Positions 1 to 10,315 of a DNA stretch of 64,000 bases are shown here, piece by piece. Position numbers and translations under genes: made by a program. Location of the stretch: assembly GCF_000582685.1 (NCBI RefSeq), contig NZ_KK073768.1, forward strand, positions 254,893-318,892, in the 5' to 3' direction. The notes under the pieces were generated by a model that saw only the letters and a list, made by a program, of their open reading frames with translations, was not told the DNA's origin and did no database searches. This stretch comes from [Scytonema hofmanni] UTEX 2349. Its GTDB lineage: Bacteria; Cyanobacteriota; Cyanobacteriia; Cyanobacteriales; Nostocaceae. Each line of letters starts with the position of its first letter. The first letter of the stretch is position 1.

Positions 1-1
1 A

Positions 2-3000
2 GCCTGGAGTGATGTTCCTCGCGGACAACCAATGTTTGAAAGTTTGCTGGCTTTTGAGAATTTTCCTGTTGATAAAACCTTAAAAGTAGCAGATTTTGGT
101 TTGAATGTTCCAGAGTCTTTTTTCTTTGAAACTACCCATTATCCTTTAACTTTGGTGGTAGTTCCTGGGGATGGGCTATCTCTGAAATTAAGTTATAATG
201 CGGCTCGTTTTGATGCGATCGCTATGGAATTACTGCTAGAGCAATTGAACAATTTGCTAATTAATATGGCAAATAATGCTCAAGCGCCTTTGCAGTCTTT
301 ATCTTTACTTCCTCCCAGTTCTCCCTTACCGATATTAGATGTAAAAACGAACCAATTGGGACGCAAAGAAACTCTCAGAGAAATTTTTGCCGAAGTTGTG
401 AGCAAATATCCCGAAAGAATTGCTCTGACTTTTGATCAAGAAAGTTTGACATATCAAGAATTAGATAGACGTTCTAATCGTATCGCCCGATATCTGCAAA
501 AACAAGGTATTGGTGCAGATAAACGAGTGGTAATTTGTCTGGAACGTTCTCCAGAATTAATTATTGCCATGCTGGGTGTAGTTAAGGCGGGGGGTGTGTA
601 TGTTCCTCTCGATCCTGCTTATCCGCGTGAAAGAATCGAATTTACTATTTCTGACTGTGAAGCGGAATTAATTCTCACGACAACTGCTATCAGTTCCCAA
701 CTTCCAGAATCGACACTGAAAATTTGTTTAGATGGGGAAAATGCGCCCTATTTAACTGAAAGCACGGAACCTTTGACAGTAGAAATCCTTGACCCTGAGT
801 CAGGGGCTTATATTATCTACACATCTGGTTCGACAGGTAAACCCAAAGGTGTGTTAGTCACACAACACAACGTTACACGTCTGTTTCGCAGTACCCAACA
901 CTGGTTTGCATTTAATCAGCACGACGTTTGGACATTTTTCCATTCCTTTGCCTTTGATTTTTCCGTTTGGGAAATTTGGGGTGCTTTGCTTTATGGCGGC
1001 AGGTTAGTCATCGTTCCTTATTATGTCAGCCGCGATCCCCAAAATTTCCTGCAATTGCTGCAAAATGAGCAAGTAACTGTCCTCAATCAAACTCCTTCAG
1101 CTTTTGCTCAATTACTAGCCTGTAGAGATATTTGCAACCTCTCTGGCTTACGCTACATTATATTTGGCGGCGAAGCCCTGAACCTCCCAAGTCTGCGTCC
1201 CTGGTTTGAGCGTTATGGGGAACATCAGACGCGCTTGGTGAATATGTACGGGATTACAGAAACGACAGTCCACGTCACCTATAGACCAATTAGTAAACAA
1301 GATATAGATAATGCATCTGGTAGCTTAATTGGTCAACCAATCCCCGATTTAAAACTTCATATTCTCGATCCTGATGGTAATGCTCTACCAACCGGGGTAA
1401 TTGGTGAAATTTATGTTGGAGGTGCGGGGGTAGCGCGTGGTTATCTTAACCGACCGGAACTGACAGCAGAACGGTTTGTGTTAGCACCTGACTTTTCCCG
1501 TGATGTGGAAAAACAAACGCGAAACCTAACCCCCCAGCCCCCTTCCCTACAAGGGAAGGGGGAGAATTCAAATGACTTTTCCCGTGATGTGGAAAAACAA
1601 ACGCGAAACCTAACCCCCCAGCCCCCTTTCCTACAAGGGAAGGGGGAGAATTCAAAGCCTCTCTCCTTGCAGGAGAGAGGTTTTCCAGATCCCGTGAAAA
1701 GTCAGGTGTTAGCCCAGCGTCTTGTTGGCGTAGCCGAGGCACCAGAAGAGAAAGATTTCACCGTAAATTCACCACCACGTTTGTATCGGACTGGTGATTT
1801 AGGTCGCTTTCTCCCTAACGGCGATTTGGAATACCTGGGACGCATAGATGACCAAGTGAAAATTCGTGGCTTCCGAATTGAGATTGGCGAAATTGAAGCG
1901 GCGATTTCCCGGTTTCCACAAGTGCAGGAAACAATAGTTTTGGTTGATTCTGATACTGAAACCAATCAAAAACGGCTAATTGCTTATATAGTTTGTACCC
2001 CTGGAAAGCAACCAACCATCGAAACTCTGCGAAATTATTTGCAACAGCAACTGCCTGAATACATGATACCTTCGCAGATTGTTTATTTAGAAAAATTTCC
2101 CCTGACACCTAACGGTAAGCTGGATAGAAAAGCGTTACCCAAACCAGAAATTAAAAGAGAAAACCTCGAAATTGCCTTTATTTCTCCCGCTACACAAATT
2201 GAAGAAAATTTAGCTAATATCTGGCAAGAAGTTTTAGGAGTGAATCAGGTTGGCAGATTTGATAATTATTTTGTTTTAGGTGGCGATTCGATCCGCAGTA
2301 TTCGTGTTGTTTCCCTCGCACAATCTCAGGGATTAAACTTAAAATTAGAGCAAATTTTTGGTCATCCGGTGCTATCAGATTTAGCCGCTTTGTTGGAGAC
2401 AGAAACAGCCGCAGAAACTCATGATGTTGATGCACAACCTTTTGCGTTAATTGTGTCCTCAGACCGAGAAAAACTACAAGATTGGGCTGTTAGCGATAGC
2501 TTGGCGCAAGCCATAGACGCCTATCCTGTGGCACAACTCCAAGCAGGGATGTTATTTCATGGTGAATATTCGGAAGTTTCTACAGCTTATCATGATGTTT
2601 TTAGCTTCCGGATTCGCATACCTTTTGACCTCCAGGTTTGGGAAGCTGCTTATACCCAAATGTTTGTGAGACACCGGGTATTAAGAACGGCATTTTATTT
2701 AGCAGAATTTAGTCAGCCAATTCAGGTAATTCTCAAGGAAGTACCCGCACAAATTGTTTTTGCTGACTTAAGAGCTTTATCGGCATCAGCACAGGATGAT
2801 TATGTCAAAGCATTTATTGCTGAAGAACGGGCAAATCGCTTCAATTATAAACAACCGCCATTGATACGTTTTCATATTCATCTCCTTGATGAAAATGTCA
2901 TGCAAGCATCTTTTACTTTGCATCATGCCATCATGGATGGATGGAGTTTAGCCAACTTTTTATCAGAATTAACAGGTTTATATCTCCATCTGATGAATAG

Positions 3001-6000
3001 GGGTGTGCCTGCACTTCCCCCAGCACCAGCTTTAGAATATTCCAGATTTATTGCTTTAGAACAGCAGGCTTTAGCTGATGTAAAACAGCGAGCATTTTGG
3101 CAAAATCAACTAGCAGGAATTCCCTTCACTAAACTGCCACGCTTGCCGGGTATGGTTCCTTTAGAACCAAAGATGGGAAAATTTGATATTACTTTGCCAG
3201 AAAAAATTTCTCAAGCTTTAAAAGCCTTATCTAAGCAATTAGGTGTACCTCTAAAAACATTATTGCTAGCGGTTCATCTCCAAGTTATTAGTGTTTACTC
3301 TGGGGAAACAGAAATTGTCACTGGATTGGTGAGTAATGGTAGACCAACAGAAACTGACAGCGATCGCGTTTTAGGTCTATTCTTAAATACATTACCATTG
3401 CGCTTGTCATTACCGAGAGGTTCTTGGGTTGACTTGATTAGAGAAACTTGGCGTGCTGAACAAGAATTGATGCCTAATCGTCGGTTTCCCTTGGCAGAAA
3501 TTCAGCGGTTACAAAAGTCTCAAAGTCTTTATGAAACCTCCTTTAATTTTGTCCATTTCCACGTTTATCAAGGATTGCTAAATTGGCGGGAAGTAGAATT
3601 AATTGCAGGGGAATCTTTGGATGAGACAAATATTCCTTTTGCTGTCAGTTGGAATGAGGAAGTAAATGCTGAAAATCTTTCTTTTAATATTACCTATGAC
3701 CGCCAAGAATTTGATGATGAGCAAATCTCGGAGATTGCTAATTATTATCAAACCAGTATTCAGGCTGTAATTGCTAATCCCCAAGGGGAGATAGGCATAT
3801 GGGAATATGGGGATATAGGAATATGGGAAGAAAATTACCAATTACCAGTTACCCCAGTACATGAAATTGTTGCTCAAAAAGCAGATGAGAATCCTGATGC
3901 GATCGCCGTTATTTGTGAGGGTGAAAGTTGGACATATAGCCAATTAAACCAAAAAGCTAATCAGTTGGCGCGATTTTTGGGTGATTTTGGTATTGGTGTA
4001 GAACAGCCTGTAGGTATTTGTTTGGAACGTTCGTTAGACATGGTTTGTGCTATTTTAGCGGTTCTAAAAGCAGGTGGTTGTTATGTACCAATTGACCCGC
4101 ATTATCCGGCTGTTCGTATTCAGTCGATGTTGACAGATGCTAAGGTTAGTCTGCTGTTGTCTCGTTCTGATTTAGAAATTTTCAATGGTAAAAATGAAAC
4201 TTTGGGTGATGCTTGTCAAGTTGTCTATGTTGATGTTTATCGGGAAGAAATTGCGCTTAAATCTGTTGAAGATTTAGGGATTGCAGTTTTCGATGAGAAT
4301 ATTGCATATATCATCTTTACTTCTGGTTCCACTGGACGACCGAAAGGTATTACGATTTCTCATCAGGCTTTAGCACATCATCAGGGTTGGTTTTTAGAGA
4401 CTTTTGGGGTAACTTGTGACGATGTGGTGTTACAAAAGACACCATTCAGTTTTGATGCGTCGGTGTGGGAATTCTGGACTCCTCTAATGGTGGGTGCTAA
4501 ATTGGTGATGGCAAAGCCGGGGGGTCATCAAGATCCGGCATATTTGGTCAACACTATTGTGGAAGAAAATGTGACTCTGCTACAATTGGTGCCGAGCCTT
4601 TTAGAAATACTGTTAGGTGAACCAGAATTTGCTGAATGTTCATCTCTGCGTCTAGTTTTTAGTGGTGGTGAAGCACTGAAAAAACGGGTTTGGGATGAGT
4701 TTGAGCAAATTTTGGGGATTCCTTTGGTGAATCTTTATGGACCGGCGGAAACAACAATTGATGTAGCTTTCCATTATTGTGAACCAAGTGAAAATACTGA
4801 TGTAATTCCCATTGGCAAACCAGCTATAAATACTAGATTATATATTCTGAATTCGCGGATGCAGCCTGTGCCTATTGGCACAATCGGTGAGTTGTTTGTG
4901 GCTGGCTGTCAATTGGCTAGGGGATACGCTTATGCACCAGGGATGACCGCAGAACGCTTTTTACCTGACCCCTTTGCAGAAAATGCAGGGAGTCGGATGT
5001 ATCGCACAGGCGATCGCGCTCGTTATTTACCTGATGGTAGAATTGAGTTTCTGGGACGTGTCGATCAACAAGTCAAAATCCGGGGTTTCCGCATCGAAAC
5101 TGGGGAAGTTGTCGCAGCTTTGGAACAACCAGCTTGGGTAGTTCGAGCTGTTGCTAAAGCTATTGCTACTGATGATCAACCCAATCGACTGGTTGCTTAT
5201 GTGGAACTGAATACACCACCAGCAAATTGGCAAACATTATTGCGATCGCATTTATCTGGGCTACTCCCGGATTATATGATTCCTTCGCTGTTTGTCAGTG
5301 TCGATGTTTGGGCTTTACTTCCAAATGGGAAAATTAACCTCAACGCTTTACCTGTTCCTGATGAGGAAAATATTGTTACGCATCAACAATATATTTCCCC
5401 ACAAACTGAAACTGAAAAAATCCTTGCCCAACTTTGGCAACAAGTTTTGCAAGTATCTCGTGTTGGAGTTGCTGATAACTTTTTTGAATTAGGTGGAGAC
5501 TCCATTCTCGCTTTACAAATTATTGCGAAAGCGCGGGATGCTGGATTTTATTTCACGCCACAAGATTTGTTTAAAAATCCTCAAATTGAGACTCTAGCAT
5601 CACAAGTAAGAACATCGGCAAAGATTCCCAATGTTTTAGCAATTCCTGTAGGTAGTGAAGTACCGCTCACTCCCATTCAAAAATGGTTTTTTCAGCAGTC
5701 TTTAGCCCATCCAGAACACTGGAATCAAGCTGTCTTCTTGGATGTTAACCCAAAATTTAATGCCGCACAATTTCAAATTGCTCTAAGTCATATTACTGCA
5801 ATTCACCCAGCTTTTCGCCTACGATTCCGTCAAACTGCAACTGGTTGGATACAAAAGTTAGACGATAAGAGTCAGGTTTTCAACTTTGATATTGTTGACC
5901 TCAAGGCTATTCCCCAAGCAGAATTATCAGCACAACTGCAAAGCATCTCTAGTCAATTTCAAGCTCAACTTAATTTAGCAACCGGACCTCTGTTTCGCGC

Positions 6001-9000
6001 CGTCTACTTCCAGACTAACGAAAATACATCCGATAAACTACTACTAATTATCCATCACCTCATCGTTGATGGTATTTCCTGGCGCGTTATTTTGCAAGAT
6101 TTAGGAATAGCTTGTAATGCTTTACAACAGCAACAAAAAATTTCCTTAGCTACTCATAGTGTCGGTTTCCCACAATGGACTCAACATCTACATAACCTAA
6201 CTGAAAATTCCACATGGGAAGAAGAAGTTGGTTTCTGGAAACAGCAACATATTTCTCATTCCCAAATTCCTCTAGATTTTCCAGAACGCATAGCAGATAA
6301 CAAAGAAAGTTCTGCCACTCAAATAGAGTGCAATTTCAGTCAGGATGAAACTGATAGTCTGCTGTACGAATTACCACGCACCCACAAAGTCAGAATTCAG
6401 GAAGTTCTCTTAGCTGTTTTGTTGTCAGTAGTGACAGAATGGACAGGTGAATCAAACATCTTAATTGCCCTAGAAAGTCACGGTAGAGAAAGCGATTTTA
6501 CGGCAATTGATATCTCTGATGCTGTAGGCTGGTTTACATCTCTTTACCCCTGTAAATTAGAGAAGAAAGGCGGCATTTTAGAAAATTTGGCAAGCGTTAA
6601 AGAACAGGTGCGGAACTTGCCAAATAATGGCTTTGCATACGGTATCCTCTCTCAAAAACCAGAATTTGCTTCTATCTTACCGCCAATTCCTGAAGGTATC
6701 CTCTTTAATTATTTGGGACAATTTGATGAAAGTTTTGGTTCTTCAGCACCCTTTACCCCCGCGACTGAAGATGTGGGACTATCCCGACATCCAGAAAATA
6801 AACGTGCTTTTCAACTAGAAATTACTAGTTTAATTGCTAACGATAAATTACAAATGCGGTTTGTTTTTAGCAAAGCTTTGCATCAAGAAGCAACGATTAG
6901 CCGTTTAGCAGATAGTTTCTCTAAACATTTGCAGATTCTGTTAGCAACTAGTCGTAATCAAGAATACAGTTTCACCCCTGAGGATTTTCCCCTAGCTGCA
7001 CTCAATGCGGAACAATTAACTATAGCCTTAGCAGGGAATATCGATGTAGAAGATATTTATCCCCTCTCTCCTGTGCAAGAGGGAATACTTTTCCATGCAA
7101 ACTATGAATCAGAAAAAGATATTTACCTGCAACAGGTGAGTGGTGAAATTGAGGGAGTTTTGGATGTAGAAAGATTTAAAACTGCTTGGGAATCTTGTAT
7201 TAACCGTCATCAGAGTTTACGCGCTTCCTTTGTCTGGCAAGATTTACCCCGACCATTACAGCGCATTCATCGCCGAGTGAATTTGCCTTTTGTATATGAA
7301 GATTGGCGCGATTTCAATGCTGATGAAATAGGTGAAAAATGGTCATTGTTATTAACAACAGACCGTCAGCAAAACTTATCACCAGAAACAGCACCACTGA
7401 TGCGGATGACTTTAGTGAGAACTCAAGCACAAAAATGGCGTTTCTTGTGGACTCACCATCATTTGTTGTTAGATGGCTGGTCATTACCGCTAGTTTTTCG
7501 AGACGCGATCGCATTTTACCAAGCTAAACCAAATTTACCCCAACCACCCATTTACCGCGACTTTATCGCTTGGTTACACAAACAAGAATCTAGTTCCGCA
7601 GCATCTTTCTGGCAACAAGAATTAAGTGGTTTCCGGGAAGCTACTAATTTTGGTATTAAAAAAGACTCGAATCAGGATTATCAAACCTTACAAACTACCA
7701 TTCCCAAAGAGATTTGCACCCAACTTAAAGTCTTTGCCCAAAAGAATCAGGTAACTTTAAGTACATTAGTCCAAGCTGCTTGGGGCATTCTTTTAAGCCG
7801 ATATAGCGGTGGTGAGGAAGTGGTTTTTGGTGTCACCGTGTCGGGACGTGCAACTGAATTATCAGGGTTTGCAGAGATGGTGGGTTTATTTATTAACACC
7901 CTACCCTTACGCTTGAAATTAGATGCAGCCACACCTTTACCACAATGGTTAAACTCACTACGCGATCGCTTGTCGGAAATCAATCACTATTCTTTCACTC
8001 GGTTAGTAGATATTCAAGCCTGGAGTGACATTCCCAGGGGAGAACCGTTGTTTGAATCCATCGTGGTATACGAAAATTACCCAGTGTCAGAAAGTCTACG
8101 TCAAAACCCAGGAGAACTGGCGATTCATTCTGTGGAATCTCTGGAGAAAAACCATTACCCCATCAGTCTCTACGCCTTGCCAGGAGATGATTTGACGCTG
8201 AAAGTTGCCTTTGGGCAGCATATCGGCGGTGCCAAAGAACGAGAACAAATATTACATCATCTAGCGCAAATACTGACTAGCATTGCTACAGAAAAACCGC
8301 AATTTATCGGTGAAATTGGTTTGTTGTCGCCAGGGGAAGTAGCTGATTTAACACAGCCAATTACCCCTTACCAAGTACCCATTACCCCCATACATCAATT
8401 ATTTAGTCAACAAGCCTCTCAGACTCCCGATGCGATCGCTGTTAAGCGTGCCGCAGGTATCGCTGTTTTTCCTGACCTAACTTACGCAGACATAGAACGC
8501 AAATCTAACCAAGTTGCCCACGCACTACTGCAACTAGGTGTAACGCGGGAAACTTTGGTAGCAGTTTGTCTGGAACGTCATGCAGGTTTGCCCATCGCGC
8601 TGCTGGGAATTATGAAAGCAGGTGCAGCATACCTACCACTAGATCCTAGCTTAAATCGCGATCGCCTCTCTTGGATGCTTGCAGACAGCGGGGCAAGTGC
8701 GATCGTCACCGAAGAGAAAATTAAGAGTGAACTTCCACCATCATCAGCAAAAGTTCTATTGCTAGATGCCCTATCTCCACAACCAGATACAGCACCGCCT
8801 GCGGTTGTGGGTAACAATCATTTAGCCTATATTATCTATACTTCCGGTTCCACTGGCAAACCCAAGGGAGTACAAATTCAGCATGAATCTGTAGTCAATT
8901 TCCTCCTCAGTTTCCAAGCAAAACTGGCACTGACATCTGCTGATACTTTGGTAGCAGTAACTACAATTTCCTTTGACATTGCTGGATTAGAATTGTTATT

Positions 9001-10231
9001 ACCACTAATTACTGGTGCCAAATTAGTCATAGCTGACAAAGAAACCACCAGAGACGGCTTTAAGCTAGCCCAACTATTGCAAACATCCCAAGCCACAGTC
9101 ATGCAAGCCACCCCAACTACCTGGAGATTGCTGTTAGCAGCAGGTTGGAAAGCAAATAATGATTTTCGCATTCTCTGCGGTGGGGAAGCCATAACAGTTG
9201 AGTTAGCGGCTTCTCTTCTCAATTCTCAGGTTGATCTGTGGAATGTTTACGGACCGACGGAAACTACAATTTGGTCTACCATCAAGAAAATTCAGCAGCC
9301 AGAAGATGCACTTTCTATCGGACGAGGAATTGCCAACACCTCAATTTATATTTTAGATAGTGCTGGTAATCCAGTTCCTGAAGGAATTGTGGGTGAATTG
9401 TTGATTGGGGGAATCGGATTAGCGCGGGGTTATTGCCAAAGACCAGATTTAACCGCAGAAAAATTTGTCCCCAATCCCTTTGTTGCAAATCCTGGCGATC
9501 GCTTATATCGTACCGGTGATTTGGCGCGGTGGCTACCGAATGGTGAAATTGAATTTTTGGGACGCATCGATTACCAAGTTAAAATCCGTGGTTATCGCAT
9601 TGAACTAGGAGAAATCGAAACAATTTTAGAAACGCATCAGGCGATCGCTCAAGCTATTGTCCAAGCTATTGACGATACTGTAGCAGGTAAAAAACTTGTT
9701 GCCTATCTCGTTGTCAAATCTGAAATCGAAAAACCCAGTTTGGAAAGTCTACAGTCATATATATTAGCAAAACTGCCCGATTATATGTTGCCTTCAGATT
9801 GGGTATTTCTTGATGCTATGCCTTTAACACCTAATAATAAAGTTGATCGTCGTGCTTTACCATTACCAAATCAGTCTGATAGTCGCATTTATATAGCGCC
9901 GAGAAATGCCATTGAAGAAGCATTAACCTATATTTGGCAAGAAATTTTGCCAGTGGAAAAAGTGGGAGTAATGGACAACTTTTTCGAGCTAGGGGGACAT
10001 TCTCTCTTAGCTGGTCAAGTTCATGCTCGTATCAGAAAAGTATTCTTGATTGATTTAGAATTACGCGAACTTTTTAACACGGTAACAATTGAAAAAATGG
10101 CACAACTTCTATTAGAGCGAGAACCTCAATCGGGACGCACTGAAAAAATAGCCAAAGCCTTTTTACGTCTTAAACAAATGACACCAGAAGAAAAAGCCAA
10201 ACTTCTAGAAGCAAAGCGAAAAATCAATTGA
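2..10231 (+). CDS. Nonribosomal peptide synthetase, 5'-partial: (C)-A(Thr)-T-C-A(Gln)-T-E-C-A(Gly)-T
   Basis: The frame is open from base 2, and the first residues continue a condensation-domain tail resembling the one near 8020, so the gene starts outside the window. Residues are counted from the Met at 32. Order: C tail 1-95; adenylation 1 (core A3 near 260, A8 near 606); carrier with GGDS Ser753; C domain (HHAIMDG, 964-970); adenylation 2 (A3 near 1430); carrier Ser1824; epimerase (HHLIVDG from 2008, plus VGWFTSLYP and FNYLGQFD motifs); C domain (HHHLLLDG from 2475); adenylation 3 (A3 near 2937); carrier GGHS Ser3324; short charged tail. Specificity residues aligned by eye to GrsA are DFWNIGMVHK (Thr), DAWQFGLIDK (Gln) and DILQLGVIWK (Gly-like). 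The epimerase implies D-Gln. There is no thioesterase, so the chain passes to another synthetase, probably 27987-36497. Adenylation domain 1 carries an in-frame repeat insertion. Confidence 0.97.
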   Translation, partial: AWSDVPRGQPMFESLLAFENFPVDKTLKVADFGLNVPESFFFETTHYPLTLVVVPGDGLSLKLSYNAARFDAIAMELLLEQLNNLLINMANNAQAPLQSLSLLPPSSPLPILDVKTNQLGRKETLREIFAEVVSKYPERIALTFDQESLTYQELDRRSNRIARYLQKQGIGADKRVVICLERSPELIIAMLGVVKAGGVYVPLDPAYPRERIEFTISDCEAELILTTTAISSQLPESTLKICLDGENAPYLTESTEPLTVEILDPESGAYIIYTSGSTGKPKGVLVTQHNVTRLFRSTQHWFAFNQHDVWTFFHSFAFDFSVWEIWGALLYGGRLVIVPYYVSRDPQNFLQLLQNEQVTVLNQTPSAFAQLLACRDICNLSGLRYIIFGGEALNLPSLRPWFERYGEHQTRLVNMYGITETTVHVTYRPISKQDIDNASGSLIGQPIPDLKLHILDPDGNALPTGVIGEIYVGGAGVARGYLNRPELTAERFVLAPDFSRDVEKQTRNLTPQPPSLQGKGENSNDFSRDVEKQTRNLTPQPPFLQGKGENSKPLSLQERGFPDPVKSQVLAQRLVGVAEAPEEKDFTVNSPPRLYRTGDLGRFLPNGDLEYLGRIDDQVKIRGFRIEIGEIEAAISRFPQVQETIVLVDSDTETNQKRLIAYIVCTPGKQPTIETLRNYLQQQLPEYMIPSQIVYLEKFPLTPNGKLDRKALPKPEIKRENLEIAFISPATQIEENLANIWQEVLGVNQVGRFDNYFVLGGDSIRSIRVVSLAQSQGLNLKLEQIFGHPVLSDLAALLETETAAETHDVDAQPFALIVSSDREKLQDWAVSDSLAQAIDAYPVAQLQAGMLFHGEYSEVSTAYHDVFSFRIRIPFDLQVWEAAYTQMFVRHRVLRTAFYLAEFSQPIQVILKEVPAQIVFADLRALSASAQDDYVKAFIAEERANRFNYKQPPLIRFHIHLLDENVMQASFTLHHAIMDGWSLANFLSELTGLYLHLMNRGVPALPPAPALEYSRFIALEQQALADVKQRAFWQNQLAGIPFTKLPRLPGMVPLEPKMGKFDITLPEKISQALKALSKQLGVPLKTLLLAVHLQVISVYSGETEIVTGLVSNGRPTETDSDRVLGLFLNTLPLRLSLPRGSWVDLIRETWRAEQELMPNRRFPLAEIQRLQKSQSLYETSFNFVHFHVYQGLLNWREVELIAGESLDETNIPFAVSWNEEVNAENLSFNITYDRQEFDDEQISEIANYYQTSIQAVIANPQGEIGIWEYGDIGIWEENYQLPVTPVHEIVAQKADENPDAIAVICEGESWTYSQLNQKANQLARFLGDFGIGVEQPVGICLERSLDMVCAILAVLKAGGCYVPIDPHYPAVRIQSMLTDAKVSLLLSRSDLEIFNGKNETLGDACQVVYVDVYREEIALKSVEDLGIAVFDENIAYIIFTSGSTGRPKGITISHQALAHHQGWFLETFGVTCDDVVLQKTPFSFDASVWEFWTPLMVGAKLVMAKPGGHQDPAYLVNTIVEENVTLLQLVPSLLEILLGEPEFAECSSLRLVFSGGEALKKRVWDEFEQILGIPLVNLYGPAETTIDVAFHYCEPSENTDVIPIGKPAINTRLYILNSRMQPVPIGTIGELFVAGCQLARGYAYAPGMTAERFLPDPFAENAGSRMYRTGDRARYLPDGRIEFLGRVDQQVKIRGFRIETGEVVAALEQPAWVVRAVAKAIATDDQPNRLVAYVELNTPPANWQTLLRSHLSGLLPDYMIPSLFVSVDVWALLPNGKINLNALPVPDEENIVTHQQYISPQTETEKILAQLWQQVLQVSRVGVADNFFELGGDSILALQIIAKARDAGFYFTPQDLFKNPQIETLASQVRTSAKIPNVLAIPVGSEVPLTPIQKWFFQQSLAHPEHWNQAVFLDVNPKFNAAQFQIALSHITAIHPAFRLRFRQTATGWIQKLDDKSQVFNFDIVDLKAIPQAELSAQLQSISSQFQAQLNLATGPLFRAVYFQTNENTSDKLLLIIHHLIVDGISWRVILQDLGIACNALQQQQKISLATHSVGFPQWTQHLHNLTENSTWEEEVGFWKQQHISHSQIPLDFPERIADNKESSATQIECNFSQDETDSLLYELPRTHKVRIQEVLLAVLLSVVTEWTGESNILIALESHGRESDFTAIDISDAVGWFTSLYPCKLEKKGGILENLASVKEQVRNLPNNGFAYGILSQKPEFASILPPIPEGILFNYLGQFDESFGSSAPFTPATEDVGLSRHPENKRAFQLEITSLIANDKLQMRFVFSKALHQEATISRLADSFSKHLQILLATSRNQEYSFTPEDFPLAALNAEQLTIALAGNIDVEDIYPLSPVQEGILFHANYESEKDIYLQQVSGEIEGVLDVERFKTAWESCINRHQSLRASFVWQDLPRPLQRIHRRVNLPFVYEDWRDFNADEIGEKWSLLLTTDRQQNLSPETAPLMRMTLVRTQAQKWRFLWTHHHLLLDGWSLPLVFRDAIAFYQAKPNLPQPPIYRDFIAWLHKQESSSAASFWQQELSGFREATNFGIKKDSNQDYQTLQTTIPKEICTQLKVFAQKNQVTLSTLVQAAWGILLSRYSGGEEVVFGVTVSGRATELSGFAEMVGLFINTLPLRLKLDAATPLPQWLNSLRDRLSEINHYSFTRLVDIQAWSDIPRGEPLFESIVVYENYPVSESLRQNPGELAIHSVESLEKNHYPISLYALPGDDLTLKVAFGQHIGGAKEREQILHHLAQILTSIATEKPQFIGEIGLLSPGEVADLTQPITPYQVPITPIHQLFSQQASQTPDAIAVKRAAGIAVFPDLTYADIERKSNQVAHALLQLGVTRETLVAVCLERHAGLPIALLGIMKAGAAYLPLDPSLNRDRLSWMLADSGASAIVTEEKIKSELPPSSAKVLLLDALSPQPDTAPPAVVGNNHLAYIIYTSGSTGKPKGVQIQHESVVNFLLSFQAKLALTSADTLVAVTTISFDIAGLELLLPLITGAKLVIADKETTRDGFKLAQLLQTSQATVMQATPTTWRLLLAAGWKANNDFRILCGGEAITVELAASLLNSQVDLWNVYGPTETTIWSTIKKIQQPEDALSIGRGIANTSIYILDSAGNPVPEGIVGELLIGGIGLARGYCQRPDLTAEKFVPNPFVANPGDRLYRTGDLARWLPNGEIEFLGRIDYQVKIRGYRIELGEIETILETHQAIAQAIVQAIDDTVAGKKLVAYLVVKSEIEKPSLESLQSYILAKLPDYMLPSDWVFLDAMPLTPNNKVDRRALPLPNQSDSRIYIAPRNAIEEALTYIWQEILPVEKVGVMDNFFELGGHSLLAGQVHARIRKVFLIDLELRELFNTVTIEKMAQLLLEREPQSGRTEKIAKAFLRLKQMTPEEKAKLLEAKRKIN
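1481..1712. mobile_element. MITE-like palindromic element inserted in frame in an NRPS adenylation domain
   Basis: The element (1485-1708, 224 bp) begins CACCTGACTTTTC and ends GAAAAGTCAGGTG. The outer 28 bp are imperfect inverted repeats, about 25 of 28 matching. TTAG flanks it on both sides (1481-1484 and 1709-1712), like a 4-bp target duplication. Inside is an 84-bp unit repeated twice in tandem (from 1490 and 1574), each with a small TTCCCT/AGGGAA palindrome, then a second palindrome (CCTCTCTCC/GGAGAGAGG). Element plus duplication adds 228 bp, exactly 76 codons, so the reading frame survives. It lies between adenylation motifs A6 (ARGYLNRPELTAERF) and A7 (YRTGDL), where normally only about a dozen residues occur. 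Confidence 0.85.
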
Positions 10232-10235
10232 AAAA

Positions 10236-10268
10236 GGGACTGGGGACTGGGGATTAGGGACTGGGGAT
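10236..10268. repeat. STRR-type heptamer repeat (GGGACTG-like)
   Basis: Four to five imperfect copies of a 7-bp unit (GGGACTG / GGGATTA) start within 5 bp of the NRPS stop codon. This is the short tandemly repeated repetitive (STRR) class common in heterocystous cyanobacteria. No function is evident. Confidence 0.75.
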
Positions 10269-10315
10269 ACTTTCCTTTAGTCTTGGAGTAATAATATCAA
10301 ACAAGAAGAAGCAGA

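Noticed and set aside
1446..1742. Minus-strand 98-codon frame inside the NRPS
   Set aside because: It reads through the inserted repeat (duplicated NSPPSLVGKGAGG peptide). The plus-strand NRPS frame is clearly the real gene.
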